A stretch of DNA of 64,000 nucleotides from Chloroflexota bacterium. GTDB lineage: Bacteria; Chloroflexota; UBA6077; FW602-bin22; JACPRP01. Below are positions 19,629-28,710 of this stretch, one piece after another (position 1 is the stretch's first letter; every line of letters starts with the position of its first letter). The notes below the pieces were generated by a model that worked only from the letters and a program-made list of their open reading frames with translations, had not been told where the DNA came from and ran no database searches. A program made the translations under genes and the position numbers. The stretch spans positions 1 through 64,000 of the forward strand of contig JACPRP010000118.1 of assembly GCA_016189905.1 (NCBI GenBank), given 5' to 3'.

Positions 19629-19711
19629 ACCATCGTTCCTGCTATGCGGTCCGAAGTGGTCCCTTCAGGGTCAAGATGTATGATTCAGCACGTTATGGTG
19701 CACACTCGGTA

Positions 19712-20374
19712 TCACTCCATTGCGCGCTTGGCTCGTGGACCGGGCAGATAACCCTCAAACGCCGCGGCATCGCGCAGCTTGCTCGCATCGTACTTCTCGT
19801 GATGCACCATCCTGGCCTGATCGCGACGCTGACCTTCGTGAACCTTCACCGGATAGCCCAGCGGTATGCCCGCGGCAACTTCGAGCACCGGCGGAATGTC
19901 GAGCAGCTTGCGAATCTCGCGCTCGACGTGCGGGTGAATTGAGAGCCACGTGGTGCCCAGGCCCAGGGCCGCGGCTGCCAGTTGCATATTCTGAATCACC
20001 GCCCCCATTGTGTGATGGAAGATCACGGTCGGGGTCTCGGTGTCGAGCCGAGGGAACACCCTGCGACACCGGGTGTCGGCCAGGACTAGGATGAGCACCG
20101 GAATATTCTTGAGGTACTCCCTGGGGGTCGGCAAGAAGGTCGGATCTTTCTCGAGCGTCTGCTCGTACATCTCCATCCACAGCTTCGCCAGCTCCAGGAT
20201 GGTGTCACGATTCCGCACGACGACGAACTCCCATGGCTGGGTGTTCGCCCCCGAAGGCGCCCACCTGGCTACCTCGATAACCTTGTCGACCTGCTCGTCC
20301 GAAACCGGGTCCGGCAGATACTTTCGAATGGCTCGGCGCCGGTGCGCCACATCCAACAAAACTTCGATGTCCAC
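19712..20374 (-). CDS. Nitroreductase family protein
   Basis: FMN-dependent oxidoreductase of about 220 residues. 'RRRAIRKYLPDPVSDEQ' and 'ARWAPSGANTQPWEFVVV' form the FMN-binding N-terminus, and 'GLGTTWLSIHPHVEREI' is also typical. The preferred start is GTG 20374, with AGGAG 8 nt upstream; ATG 20395 sits before that site. The substrate may be a nitro-compound, a flavin or a quinone. It ends about 85 bp from the doxX terminator, convergent with that gene. Confidence 0.88.
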   Translation of the reverse strand: MDIEVLLDVAHRRRAIRKYLPDPVSDEQVDKVIEVARWAPSGANTQPWEFVVVRNRDTILELAKLWMEMYEQTLEKDPTFLPTPREYLKNIPVLILVLADTRCRRVFPRLDTETPTVIFHHTMGAVIQNMQLAAAALGLGTTWLSIHPHVEREIRKLLDIPPVLEVAAGIPLGYPVKVHEGQRRDQARMVHHEKYDASKLRDAAAFEGYLPGPRAKRAME

Positions 20375-20409
20375 TTGATTCACTCCTTTCACCATCCTTA
20401 GACCAATGT

Positions 20410-21642
20410 TCACGGTGTCGCCGGTCTTACCTCAGAAACGCTCGTCTTCGGCGGGCGAATTGAGAAAATAATGATTGCGCCGAATGTCGAGATGGCCGCG
20501 AGAAATGGAAACACCATCGCCACGCCAAAGTTGTCGGAGACGGCGCCGGCGATCACCGATGCTATCGACGAGGTGAGCACGGTAAACGTATTCACGTAGC
20601 CGATGGAAGCGCTGCGGTAAATCAAGGGCATGACGTCGACCACATAGGTGATGATGATGGGGAAGGCCCCGCCAAGGAACAGCCCAGACAATGCGATGGC
20701 GATGATTAGCTGCTGAGTCGACGTGAAACGGTTCAAAAAGAATAGCGCGACGGCGGAGGTGAAGACTACGCCGATGATCACCGGCCTGCGTCCGATCCGG
20801 TCCGAAAGATAGCCAAACACCGGCACCATCGGTATTCCCATCCCGTTCAGCAGCGCCACGGCGTAGCCCCCGAAGGTCACATCCATCCCTAGATTGTTTA
20901 CCAGATAAAGCGGCAGGAACGCCGCTGTTACGACGCCGCAGGTCGTGATCGTTCCGGCGCACGTCCCGAGCACGATCAGGAAGCGATTCCGAATCACTTT
21001 CCTGAACAGCTCTTTCGCCGGTAGAAGGGTTCCCTTTTGCTCCGACGCTGGGTCCTTGGCCTTTCTCCAGAACAGAACGGACGTTACCAGCGCGATCGCC
21101 GCAAAGGCGTAAAAGAGGAAAGCCCAGCCTAAGGCCACCAGCGTTAGCCCGGCCAGTGCGGGCGCCAGAAATCTGCCGGAGCCGGCGCCGAGGCCGGTGT
21201 GCAAGCTCACCGCGGTGCCGCGCTCTTCTTTGCTGAAATAAGCGGTGATCAATGCTATGCCAGGGGCAAAGTAGGTCCCGAAGGCGATGCCCGTCATAAA
21301 CCTGGCTATTGTGATCTCCACGAAGTTCCTGGCGAACGTCGTCAGAGCGAGAGTGATCGCTAGCCAGAGGAGGCCTCCCAGAATCAGCGGTTTTCTCTTG
21401 AAGAGATCGCTGATGTAGCCCGCGAGGAGCAGCGTGGTGGCATACCCAACGTTATATGCGCCTACCACGACACCCGCCTCTGTATATGTCAGTTGTAACT
21501 CGTCCTTGATGATCGGGAGGGCCGGCAGTAGAATCTGTCGCGCGGCGTGGTAAAGGGAAAAGCACATACAGCACAGGGCTAGAACGAGATAGCGATCCTC
21601 GATGTGGAACGATCGCCGTCTCCTCAGTGCTGTCTCACCCAT
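20410..21642 (-). CDS. Major facilitator superfamily transporter
   Basis: 410 residues and 12 predicted membrane helices. The MFS loop 2-3 motif is seen as 'GYISDLFKRKPLILGG' and the second-half counterpart as 'GYLSDRIGRRPVIIG'. It resembles drug/metabolite or organic-acid carriers; substrate unknown. It lies 36 nt upstream of the nitroreductase start and is probably co-transcribed with it. Confidence 0.9.
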   Translation of the reverse strand: MGETALRRRRSFHIEDRYLVLALCCMCFSLYHAARQILLPALPIIKDELQLTYTEAGVVVGAYNVGYATTLLLAGYISDLFKRKPLILGGLLWLAITLALTTFARNFVEITIARFMTGIAFGTYFAPGIALITAYFSKEERGTAVSLHTGLGAGSGRFLAPALAGLTLVALGWAFLFYAFAAIALVTSVLFWRKAKDPASEQKGTLLPAKELFRKVIRNRFLIVLGTCAGTITTCGVVTAAFLPLYLVNNLGMDVTFGGYAVALLNGMGIPMVPVFGYLSDRIGRRPVIIGVVFTSAVALFFLNRFTSTQQLIIAIALSGLFLGGAFPIIITYVVDVMPLIYRSASIGYVNTFTVLTSSIASVIAGAVSDNFGVAMVFPFLAAISTFGAIIIFSIRPPKTSVSEVRPATP

Positions 21643-21724
21643 CCTTGATGCGATGACCTCCTCGCGGAACTACCAATGCTGCGCCACGAGCGCAAAGAAA
21701 CTATGATCCTCTTCGGAGGGGTAG

Positions 21725-22423
21725 CTATTTGCGACGGAACAGACCGAGAAAGCGATCTTCGTATTCGCCAAAAACACCCCATCTGTCCAGCTCGGCCTTC
21801 AATTCCTGCGCTGGCATGCCGCCGCGCTCGACGGCGGTGAACATCTCGTCGATTCGTATCCGCGCGGCTCGCGGCAACCCGCGATCGGCGCTGAGCAGAC
21901 CTCTCTGGCCAAGCTCCCCAACGTTTTGGCCCAGCGACTGGAGCGTCAGCTCATAGATGAACTTCATCAGTGAGATATCCCAGAGGTGGTCCACCCCCTG
22001 AATGATCGCCGAGAGGGCTTCCCCATCTTTCTCCAACTGATCGTTCAACCGGCCAGCGACGACCTTGGGAGGCTCGGAAACTATGCTGGTTTCCTGCAGC
22101 TCGTTGTGATACGAATACAGTAGGGCTGGCGAATGAGCACCGTGCATGTTGAGCAGGTACTGGGCATACTCCTGCCCGTGCTCGAAGCCACGGAAGAGGC
22201 TCAGAAGATAATAAGGCGTGACTATCTGCGGTCGTTCCGCGGTCACCTTTCCTTTTCTCACGACCGTCTCGGATGTCTGTTCTTCAAGTTCAGCGTAAAC
22301 CGGCTCGGTTAAGAGATAGTAGGTTATTGCCGTTACGCCGAATGTGGCCAGAACCTGTTTGGGCAGCCTCAGCACCTCGGTGTTCCTGGCAACCTCTAGA
22401 ATTATTTCGGGATCGATGGACAT
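21725..22423 (-). CDS. Uncharacterised 232-residue protein
   Basis: The start ATG has AGGAAG upstream. The N-terminus 'EIILEVARNTEVLRLPKQ' precedes a compact domain with 'TFGVTAITYYLLTEPVYAEL', then a helical part ending in 'WGVFGEYEDRFLGLFRRK'. There is no clear membrane segment or catalytic motif and I do not recognise the family. It stands alone, divergent from the cytidylate-kinase-like gene. Confidence 0.75.
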   Translation of the reverse strand: MSIDPEIILEVARNTEVLRLPKQVLATFGVTAITYYLLTEPVYAELEEQTSETVVRKGKVTAERPQIVTPYYLLSLFRGFEHGQEYAQYLLNMHGAHSPALLYSYHNELQETSIVSEPPKVVAGRLNDQLEKDGEALSAIIQGVDHLWDISLMKFIYELTLQSLGQNVGELGQRGLLSADRGLPRAARIRIDEMFTAVERGGMPAQELKAELDRWGVFGEYEDRFLGLFRRK

Positions 22424-22544
22424 TGGCCTGCTTCCTGGTTCCAGTTTGCTGATGGCTTACCTCCAGCCACCGGCCCTATTCTAACCTTTACTAACCTGAG
22501 TTGCAAGTGGGCTGGCCCGCTTGCGTACTAGGTTTCATTCTTGC

Positions 22545-22572
22545 TTGACATTGCGTCAAAACCGATTATTAT
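22545..22572 (+). promoter_or_regulatory. Promoter for cytidylate kinase-like gene and dprA
   Basis: TTGACA (22545-22550), a 16-bp spacer and TATTAT (22567-22572). It leaves a leader of about 80 nt before the ATG at 22660. Confidence 0.7.
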
Positions 22573-22659
22573 ATAGGGAAGTATCTTGCAAGAGCCGGCA
22601 GAGTCGAGAGCCTTCCTGGAAGCTCGTGAGATTGTATATCGAAATTAGAGAGGTGGAGG

Positions 22660-23295
22660 ATGGTAGTAATCACGATATCTCGGCAACTCGGGAGTGGCGG
22701 TGGTGACGTTGGCAGAAGACTGGCCGAAAAGCTGGGCATCCCTTTCGTTGACGACGAGATCGTCAGCCGGGCGGCTAATCTTGCCGGTGTGTCTCAGGAT
22801 GCGTTAAGCGATGCGGATGAGCGCAGGCCTACGCTGCTCTCGCACATCGCTGACCTGCTGGCTCGATATCCGACTGCTGCGGAGCTAGGCGTCCCTGCTG
22901 TCGACATTGAGCCGTCGCTGACCCAGGATACCTATCGACATTTGATCGAGGATGTTATCAAGGATATCGCGAGCAAGGGCAGCGCTGTCATAGTGGGACG
23001 TGGCAGTCAGATGATTCTGCGAGGCAAACCCGACGCGCTTCACGTGCACGTGTATGCCCCGTTCGAGACCCGCGTGAAACGGCTTATGGAGCGAGATGCG
23101 ATTGGCCGTGCAGAGGCAGAGAAGAAGGCGCGCGAGAGCGATCGCGATCGAAGTGGATACATCAAGGGATTTTACAGGTCCGATTGGCAGAACCCTGATC
23201 TCTACGCGCTGATGATCAACACTGGCAGGCTGGATGTCGAAACCTCGGTGGACCTGATCATCGCCGCGACCAGGGCGACTGTCGGGAACATTTAG
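22660..23295 (+). CDS. Cytidylate kinase-like family protein
   Basis: 211 residues. The P-loop variant 'ISRQLGSGGGDVGRRLAEKL' and 'GIPFVDDEIVSRAA' mark the cytidylate-kinase-like family, which is distinct from true Cmk. 'GSAVIVGRGSQMILRG' and 'DRDRSGYIKGFYRSDW' are also typical. These proteins are presumed nucleotide kinases of unknown substrate. The stop codon overlaps the GTG of dprA by one base (TAGTG). Confidence 0.88.
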   Translation: MVVITISRQLGSGGGDVGRRLAEKLGIPFVDDEIVSRAANLAGVSQDALSDADERRPTLLSHIADLLARYPTAAELGVPAVDIEPSLTQDTYRHLIEDVIKDIASKGSAVIVGRGSQMILRGKPDALHVHVYAPFETRVKRLMERDAIGRAEAEKKARESDRDRSGYIKGFYRSDWQNPDLYALMINTGRLDVETSVDLIIAATRATVGNI

Positions 23296-24398
23296 TGCTG
23301 GATACCGCTAGGTACTGGGTCGGTTTTACTCTCGTTCCCGGTATAGGACCTGTCAGGCTCCGCCGCCTGCTGGATCACTTTGGCGATATCGAGCGTGCCT
23401 GGCGAGCCGACCCACATCACTATGCCCGGGCCGGGCTGGATGCTAAATTGGCCGAAGCGCTTGTCGCGGCAAGAGGGCGCGTCGACCTCGACGAGCAGAT
23501 GCGGCGAATCGCACGGCACGGGGTGGATATCCTCACATGGGATGATTCTCGTTACCCCGAGCGCCTGAAACACATCTATGCCTCTCCTTCCGTGCTGTAC
23601 CTGAAGGGAGAGATTCTTCCCCAGGATGACTGGTCAATCGCTGTCATCGGTACCAGACGAGCGTCGATCTATGGAAAGCAGGTCACAGAGCAATTAGTCG
23701 CTGGTCTGGTGGCCAACCATATCACGATACTGAGTGGACTGGCCCGAGGCATCGATTCTTACGCCCATCAGGCCTGTTTAGATGCTGGCGGAAGAACTAT
23801 CGCCGTGCTTGGCAGCGGCCTCGACGTGATATATCCGCCGGAGAACGCCAGGCTTGCTCGCCGAATCATAGACAACGGCGCCTTATTGTCGGAGTATCCT
23901 TTGGGGACCAAGCCCGACGCGAACAACTTTCCGCAGCGCAACCGGATCGTCAGCGGAATGAGCCTGGGCACGCTCGTGGTCGAAGGTGATACGGGAAGCG
24001 GCGCGATGCTCACCGCGGGGTTCGCCCTGGACCAGGGGCGTGAAGTTTTCGCCGTGCCGGGCAGCATCTTCCATCATACGAGCAAGGGTACGAATAAGCT
24101 GATCCAGCGCGGAGCGGCGAAGCTGGTGGTTACTGCCCAGGATATCCTGGAAGAGCTGAACCTGACGATGGCTCCGCAGCAGATGGAGATGCGAGAGTTG
24201 CTGCCGGAAAACCCTGCTGAGGCGGCTGTTTTGCGTGCGCTATCTGTCGAGCCAGTTCACATCGACGAGATATGCCGGGCATCGGGCCTGGCGATCTCGG
24301 AGGTCAGCGCTTCCCTTGCAATGATGGAGCTCAAGGGTATGGTGAAACACCTCGGCGGCATGAACTACGTACTGGGTCAGGCCCGTAGGGCCAAATAG
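23295..24398 (+). CDS. dprA: DNA-processing protein DprA
   Basis: 367 residues. DprA loads RecA on incoming single-stranded DNA in natural transformation. It has an N-terminal helix-hairpin region ('LVPGIGPVRLRRLLDHFG'), a Rossmann core with 'LSGLARGIDSYAHQACLDAG' and 'FPQRNRIVSGMSLGTLVVEG', and a C-terminal winged helix from about residue 305. It starts with GTG coupled to the preceding stop. No other competence gene is in the window. Confidence 0.94.
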   Translation: MLDTARYWVGFTLVPGIGPVRLRRLLDHFGDIERAWRADPHHYARAGLDAKLAEALVAARGRVDLDEQMRRIARHGVDILTWDDSRYPERLKHIYASPSVLYLKGEILPQDDWSIAVIGTRRASIYGKQVTEQLVAGLVANHITILSGLARGIDSYAHQACLDAGGRTIAVLGSGLDVIYPPENARLARRIIDNGALLSEYPLGTKPDANNFPQRNRIVSGMSLGTLVVEGDTGSGAMLTAGFALDQGREVFAVPGSIFHHTSKGTNKLIQRGAAKLVVTAQDILEELNLTMAPQQMEMRELLPENPAEAAVLRALSVEPVHIDEICRASGLAISEVSASLAMMELKGMVKHLGGMNYVLGQARRAK

Positions 24399-24728
24399 TT
24401 CTTGGTGCGATAATGAACCGTGGTGGTCCTTCGGAGAAGGATCTCTGACCGCCTGGGCTATCCATTTACCCATAACTCCATCTGCCCCACGGACGCACGG
24501 AGGGGAATGTAGCCGCAGGTCTTCCTCTCCGAGATGGCCCGCTCCTTTTGCATTGGATTGGAGCGGGCCGAGCCGCGTTCCGTTTGCTATGGGATGGAAC
24601 GCGACGATGGCGGCTCCATTTGCAGTATGATTGGGCCGCCCGGGGGGCGATATCTATTTCCGCACTAGAAACAAGATAGCGGTGCAAGTCCCAACCGAAG
24701 ACGGGGGATCGGGGAAGGGTAGCAGTGG
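24399..24728. other. Non-coding stretch after dprA
   Basis: No protein gene was recognised here. The stretch carries the row of stem-loops described separately at 24493-24645. Confidence 0.6.
24493..24645. repeat. Row of four stem-loops with similar loops
   Basis: Four consecutive hairpins with different stems and similar loops. H0: stem CGGAGGGGAA / TTCCTCTCCG (one G-T pair), 14-nt loop. H1: GGCCCGCTCC (24536-24545) / GGAGCGGGCC (24560-24569), loop TTTTGCATTGGATT. H2: CGCGTTCC (24574-24581) / GGAACGCG (24596-24603), loop GTTTGCTATGGGAT. H3: GGCGGCTC / GGGCCGCC, loop containing ATTTGCAGTATGATT. H1 to H3 share TTTGC early in the loop and a GAT-like end, while their stem sequences differ and still pair. 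The spacers are 4-5 nt. Confidence 0.65.
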
Positions 24729-24836
24729 CTACCCTGTCACCTTCGACCACACCCAGAAGAAAACGTACAGTACAACAGGTATGCCAACGGCAAATATGGC
24801 TGCGTTTTGGAGCGTTAACCTGACGGCCTCGTCCAT
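24729..24836 (-). CDS. Small single-pass membrane protein (35 aa)
   Basis: An ORF too short for normal gene calling. It begins 'MDEAVRLTLQNAAIFAVG', continues as a strongly hydrophobic helix ('IPVVLYVFFWVW') and ends 'SKVTG'. The ATG at 24836 is preceded by a full-length Shine-Dalgarno GGAGGTGAT (24855-24847) 10 nt upstream. The pattern of an N-terminal acidic end, one helix and a basic end fits a small accessory subunit of a membrane complex. Family unknown; resemblance to OadG-like small subunits is only a guess. Confidence 0.65.
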   Translation of the reverse strand: MDEAVRLTLQNAAIFAVGIPVVLYVFFWVWSKVTG

Positions 24837-24935
24837 AGCGATCTACATCACCTCCTCGAGTTCACGCCCGTGGCCCATATGCTTTTCGATGAGCGCGAGA
24901 CTTAGTATATCACCACAGTCCTTTGCCGGCAACAG

Positions 24936-26708
24936 CTAAGCCGCCCGTTTTGGCCCACCAGGTTTCCTTTGTGGGGCCTCACCCGCTACTAATTGCTGCG
25001 CCTCGTACATCTCGATGATCTCTTGTTCGGTCGTGGCGTCCTCGGGTCCTTTGTCCCAGCGAAAACTGATAACCCTGGGGAATCGCAGCGCGTAGCCAGG
25101 CTCTTTGCCCACTTTGCCACACGTGTGGCGTGGGCTTCTGGTTATTTCGTCGGCTCGAACCTCGACCACGTATCTAGGCTCTGTCCAGACGTCTGGTACG
25201 ATCGACGAATCGACGCGACCCGGCACGCCCGATGACCGGTTCTCGTCGAGCAGGCGCCTCATCTCTGCCCACTCGACCTCGGTCAGGCCGGAGCCAATCT
25301 TAGTCACGGTGCGGAACCTATCGTGCTCCGGATCGTAGATAGCCCCGACCAGCGAGCCTATGCCAAACCTGGCCCTCTTCCCTTTGCCGGTGAGATACCC
25401 GACGATCACGACATCCACGGTGTCGCGCAGTTCGGCGTGGTAGCCTCGCTTCAGTTTGACCCAATTGAAGTTGCGCTGCCCCGCCTGGTAGACCCCCCCC
25501 AGCCTCTTGACGACGATACCCTCGAGCCCGCGCGTGACGTTTTCCTCAAAGAAGCGTTCGAGCTCTTCCGTCTTGTCGGTAACCACCTGTTCCGTGATCT
25601 GTATCGGGTCGCCGGCGGTCCACCTCAGGATTTCTTCGAGCCGCTGGCGACGGAGGGAGAGTGGTTTCTGCGTGAGGTCTTCGTCGTCGAAGTAAAGCAG
25701 ATCGAAGGCGAAATACCGCAGCGGATAGCGGGCTCCCATCACCTCGATGCCGTACTTGCGTTTTCTGCGTACGGTCACTTGAAATGGCAGGAACTCGCCG
25801 GTTTCGGGGTTGTATACCACGGCCTCGCCGTCGATAATGGCCCGTTCCGTCGTGATCTGATGTTCGGTCGCTTTGGCCAGCTCAGGGAACATACCCGTTA
25901 CGTCCTCGAGTCGTCGCGTGAAGAAACGAATCTGGGCGTCGTCCTTATGAAGCTGCAGCCGCAGGCCATCGTACTTCGGCTCGGCGGCGACCATGCCCAT
26001 TTTTCTTACGATTGCGTCGGGTGATGGCAGACGCTCGGCGAGAGCGGCGAGAATAGGCTTGCCAACTTGCGGCCTGATCGTGTCCAGGGCTTTTTCTTCT
26101 TGAGTGAGCAGCAATCTGCCGACAAGTCCCAGATCGGAGCAGATGCTGTAGACGCGCTCGATTCTCTCTCTGATTCCGCGCCCACCGACGGCCGCCTCAG
26201 AGAGCGCGTCCATAATCGTGGCGTCGCCGACGCCCAGGCGCAGTTTCCCCTGCAATATGCGTAGAATATAGCGCGCCTCGATCCCGCTCGCCCGTTTGAT
26301 CAAGTCGGTCAAGACCGCGACCTTGCGCTCGTGTGCGCCAGCACCGGTCGCATTAGCTATGCGGTTGAGCGCATCGAAGACGGCGCCGAAATCGAGGCGC
26401 TCGCCTGAGCCGTGCGCCAGCTCCTCAGCCGTCAACCCCAGGTCGCCCTTCTCCTTGTATAGCCTCTCAACCCTGTCGTGGGGAACTCCCGAGGCATTCG
26501 TCAGCGCGAGTAGGATGAGCCTCTCGTCTACGCCGAAATCAGGGGCCGCGTATGGAGGTCCAAGGCGCCCGTGCAGCAGGTAGATTAGCTTGTCGATCTG
26601 TTCCTTCGGCGTTTCGCGGAAAAGCTTGCCGAGGATGCCGCTCATTCCGTGCCGTCTGGACGTGGCCTCTAATGCCTGGAAAGCCTCGGCAACTCGCTTC
26701 ATCTTCAT
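24936..26708 (-). CDS. lig: ATP-dependent DNA ligase (archaeal/LigB type)
   Basis: 590 residues. The nucleotidyl-transfer lysine is in 'AAEPKYDGLRLQLHKD'. Also visible are motif III 'RYFAFDLLYFDDEDL', motif IV 'TRGLEGIVVKRLGGVY' and the C-terminal OB-fold. The N-terminal DNA-binding domain (residues about 1-220) makes it the long archaeal-type form and not a small NHEJ LigD-like ligase. ATG 26708 has GGGAGGTG 5 nt upstream. polX lies just upstream on the same strand (30 bp gap), which suggests a coupled gap-fill and seal repair pair. Confidence 0.93.
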   Translation of the reverse strand: MKMKRVAEAFQALEATSRRHGMSGILGKLFRETPKEQIDKLIYLLHGRLGPPYAAPDFGVDERLILLALTNASGVPHDRVERLYKEKGDLGLTAEELAHGSGERLDFGAVFDALNRIANATGAGAHERKVAVLTDLIKRASGIEARYILRILQGKLRLGVGDATIMDALSEAAVGGRGIRERIERVYSICSDLGLVGRLLLTQEEKALDTIRPQVGKPILAALAERLPSPDAIVRKMGMVAAEPKYDGLRLQLHKDDAQIRFFTRRLEDVTGMFPELAKATEHQITTERAIIDGEAVVYNPETGEFLPFQVTVRRKRKYGIEVMGARYPLRYFAFDLLYFDDEDLTQKPLSLRRQRLEEILRWTAGDPIQITEQVVTDKTEELERFFEENVTRGLEGIVVKRLGGVYQAGQRNFNWVKLKRGYHAELRDTVDVVIVGYLTGKGKRARFGIGSLVGAIYDPEHDRFRTVTKIGSGLTEVEWAEMRRLLDENRSSGVPGRVDSSIVPDVWTEPRYVVEVRADEITRSPRHTCGKVGKEPGYALRFPRVISFRWDKGPEDATTEQEIIEMYEAQQLVAGEAPQRKPGGPKRAA

Positions 26709-26738
26709 AAGCGCACCTCCCATCGCCCCGCCTCTTCG

Positions 26739-28469
26739 TCAAGCGGCGGCCCGTCCGGGATGTAGTCGCCGCAACAGGCGGTCTAGCGATAGGGTGTTGA
26801 GGACATCTTTCTTCTCTAGCCACCCACGTCGTGCGGTGCCGACACCGTACTTGACGAAGCGGAGCTGATCCTTGTTATGGGCATCGCTATCGATGACCAG
26901 AATCGCCCCCATCTCTTTTGCGCGCCGCGCCCAGACATCGTCGATGTCGAGGCGGTCGGGCTGACTGTTGATCTCCAGAGCGGTGCCTGTTTCCACTGCC
27001 ACCTTGATTACGGCTTCCAGATCCACGCCATAACCGGGCCGCTTATCCAGCAGCCGCCCGCGCGGGTGGTTCAGCACGTCCACGTTGGGATTGCGAATGG
27101 CCCTGATTATCCTGTCGGTTATCTTTTCGCGGAATTGGCCGAAGCCGGTGTGAATCGAAGCCGTGACGACGTCGAAACTGCGCAAGACGGCATCAGCGTA
27201 GTCGAGAGTTCCGTCACCACGAATGTTCACCTCTGTCCCGCGCAATATGCGAAACGGGGCGTACTTCTGGTTGAGCCGATCGATGAGCCGTCCCTGCTCC
27301 ACGATGGCCTCCAACGATAGTCCTCGTGCTACGCTAAGGCTAATGGAATGATCGGTGATGGCCATGTATTCGTAGCCCAGTTCACGCGCGGCTTCGACCA
27401 TCGTTTTCAGCGAATCGGTGCCATCGCTCCAGTTCGTGTGGACGTGCAGATCGCCACGGAGATCCCCGATCTCGATGAGTTTGGGAAGACGCCCTTCGGC
27501 GGCAGCCTCTATCTCGCCGCGATTCTCTCTCAGCTCCGGTGGTATCCACTGAAGCCCCATAATGCGATAGATTTCTTCTTCGCTTTCGCCGCCGAGCCGC
27601 TTGCCCGTCCTGGTGTCGAAGATGCCGTATTCGCTCAGCTTGAGGCCTTTGCGAATTGCGATCTCGCGCAGCGCGATGTTATGCTCTTTTGAGCCGGTGA
27701 AATACTGCAAGGCCGAGCCGTATTCGGCAGGCTTGATCACGCGCAAGTCGATCTGGAGATTCGAGCGAGTAAGTATGCTTGACTTGGTTGGGCCCCTGGC
27801 CAGCACTTCTTTGACCATGGGCAGCGAGACGAAGGCGTCCATAACCTCCGTCGGCCTGGTCGAGGCGACGAGGATATCGATATCGCCAATCGTCTCTTTC
27901 ATACGGCGGATGCTGCCCGCCGGGTCGATGCGTTCGACCGCCAGATAACGCTCCAACAGCCCGGCCACTTCCTCCGCCGCCGGCAACGCCACGCCAAGGA
28001 GCAGCCGATGCGTGCGCTCCTGGAGACGCTCGATTTCACGCAGAATCCTGTCCTCTGTCTTTTCCCTGATGCCGGGTATTTTGCTTAGCTTGTGCTGCCG
28101 TGCGGCTTCGGCCAGTTGCGCCACGCTGGTTATGCCCAGGTTTTCATAGATCGCTTGCGCCCGGCGGGGACCTAGTCCGGGAACGGTGAGCAGCTCGGCG
28201 AGGCCCGGGATGACCTGCGACTTCAGCTCCTCGTAGTAGGCGAGCTGGCCCGTCTTCAGGTATTCCGCTATCTTGGCCGCGATCGACTCTCCGACCCCTG
28301 GAATGTTCTGAAGCCGGCCCCGCTCGGCGATAGCCGTGATGTCTTCTGCCATAGCCTCGATGTGCCGCGCCGCTTCGCGATACGCGCGAATGCGATAAGG
28401 GCTCTCACCCTTTATCTCGAGCAGATCGGCGATCTTATTTAGCAAATCGGCGATTTCTTTGTTGCGAAT
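26739..28469 (-). CDS. polX: DNA polymerase X family with PHP domain
   Basis: About 576 residues. It has an N-terminal helix-hairpin-helix region ('AIYENLGITSVAQLAEAA'), a PolX palm with catalytic acidic residues in 'TIGDIDILVAST' and a C-terminal PHP phosphoesterase starting 'GDLHVHTNWSDGTDS'. It acts in gap-filling repair. Family members start M-R-N-x-E-I-A; here that position is ATT (28469-28467) preceded by GGAGG exactly 7 nt upstream. The only longer option, GTG 28505, has no ribosome site. An ATT start is therefore proposed. The ligase gene follows. Confidence 0.9.
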   Translation of the reverse strand: MRNKEIADLLNKIADLLEIKGESPYRIRAYREAARHIEAMAEDITAIAERGRLQNIPGVGESIAAKIAEYLKTGQLAYYEELKSQVIPGLAELLTVPGLGPRRAQAIYENLGITSVAQLAEAARQHKLSKIPGIREKTEDRILREIERLQERTHRLLLGVALPAAEEVAGLLERYLAVERIDPAGSIRRMKETIGDIDILVASTRPTEVMDAFVSLPMVKEVLARGPTKSSILTRSNLQIDLRVIKPAEYGSALQYFTGSKEHNIALREIAIRKGLKLSEYGIFDTRTGKRLGGESEEEIYRIMGLQWIPPELRENRGEIEAAAEGRLPKLIEIGDLRGDLHVHTNWSDGTDSLKTMVEAARELGYEYMAITDHSISLSVARGLSLEAIVEQGRLIDRLNQKYAPFRILRGTEVNIRGDGTLDYADAVLRSFDVVTASIHTGFGQFREKITDRIIRAIRNPNVDVLNHPRGRLLDKRPGYGVDLEAVIKVAVETGTALEINSQPDRLDIDDVWARRAKEMGAILVIDSDAHNKDQLRFVKYGVGTARRGWLEKKDVLNTLSLDRLLRRLHPGRAAA

Positions 28470-28547
28470 GGCCCGTCCTCCAAAGATGTGCGGTGTCCGG
28501 ATCACACCATTTTGCGAAAGAATTGGACGGCCGACGTTCTGTAGGGG

Positions 28548-28581
28548 CGCGCTTCATCGCGTCCCGCGCTTCATCGCGTCG
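28548..28581. repeat. 17-bp tandem duplication
   Basis: CGCGCTTCATCGCGTCC is followed directly by a copy with 16 of 17 bases identical, in the divergent region between polX and gap. Confidence 0.6.
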
Positions 28582-28710
28582 CGCGATGGCTCGAACGCCC
28601 AACCTTCACACAAACCACCTTATTGCCTACCGTCGTGCAAGAAGGGTGCCAGTTCCCGCTGGTACATTTCTTGCGCCTTGCTGCTGAATCAAATAATTTG
28701 GAGGTGATAG

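Noticed and set aside
24631-24939. 102-residue plus-strand ORF
   Set aside because: It is antisense to the small membrane protein gene, has no ribosome site and gives a low-complexity translation.
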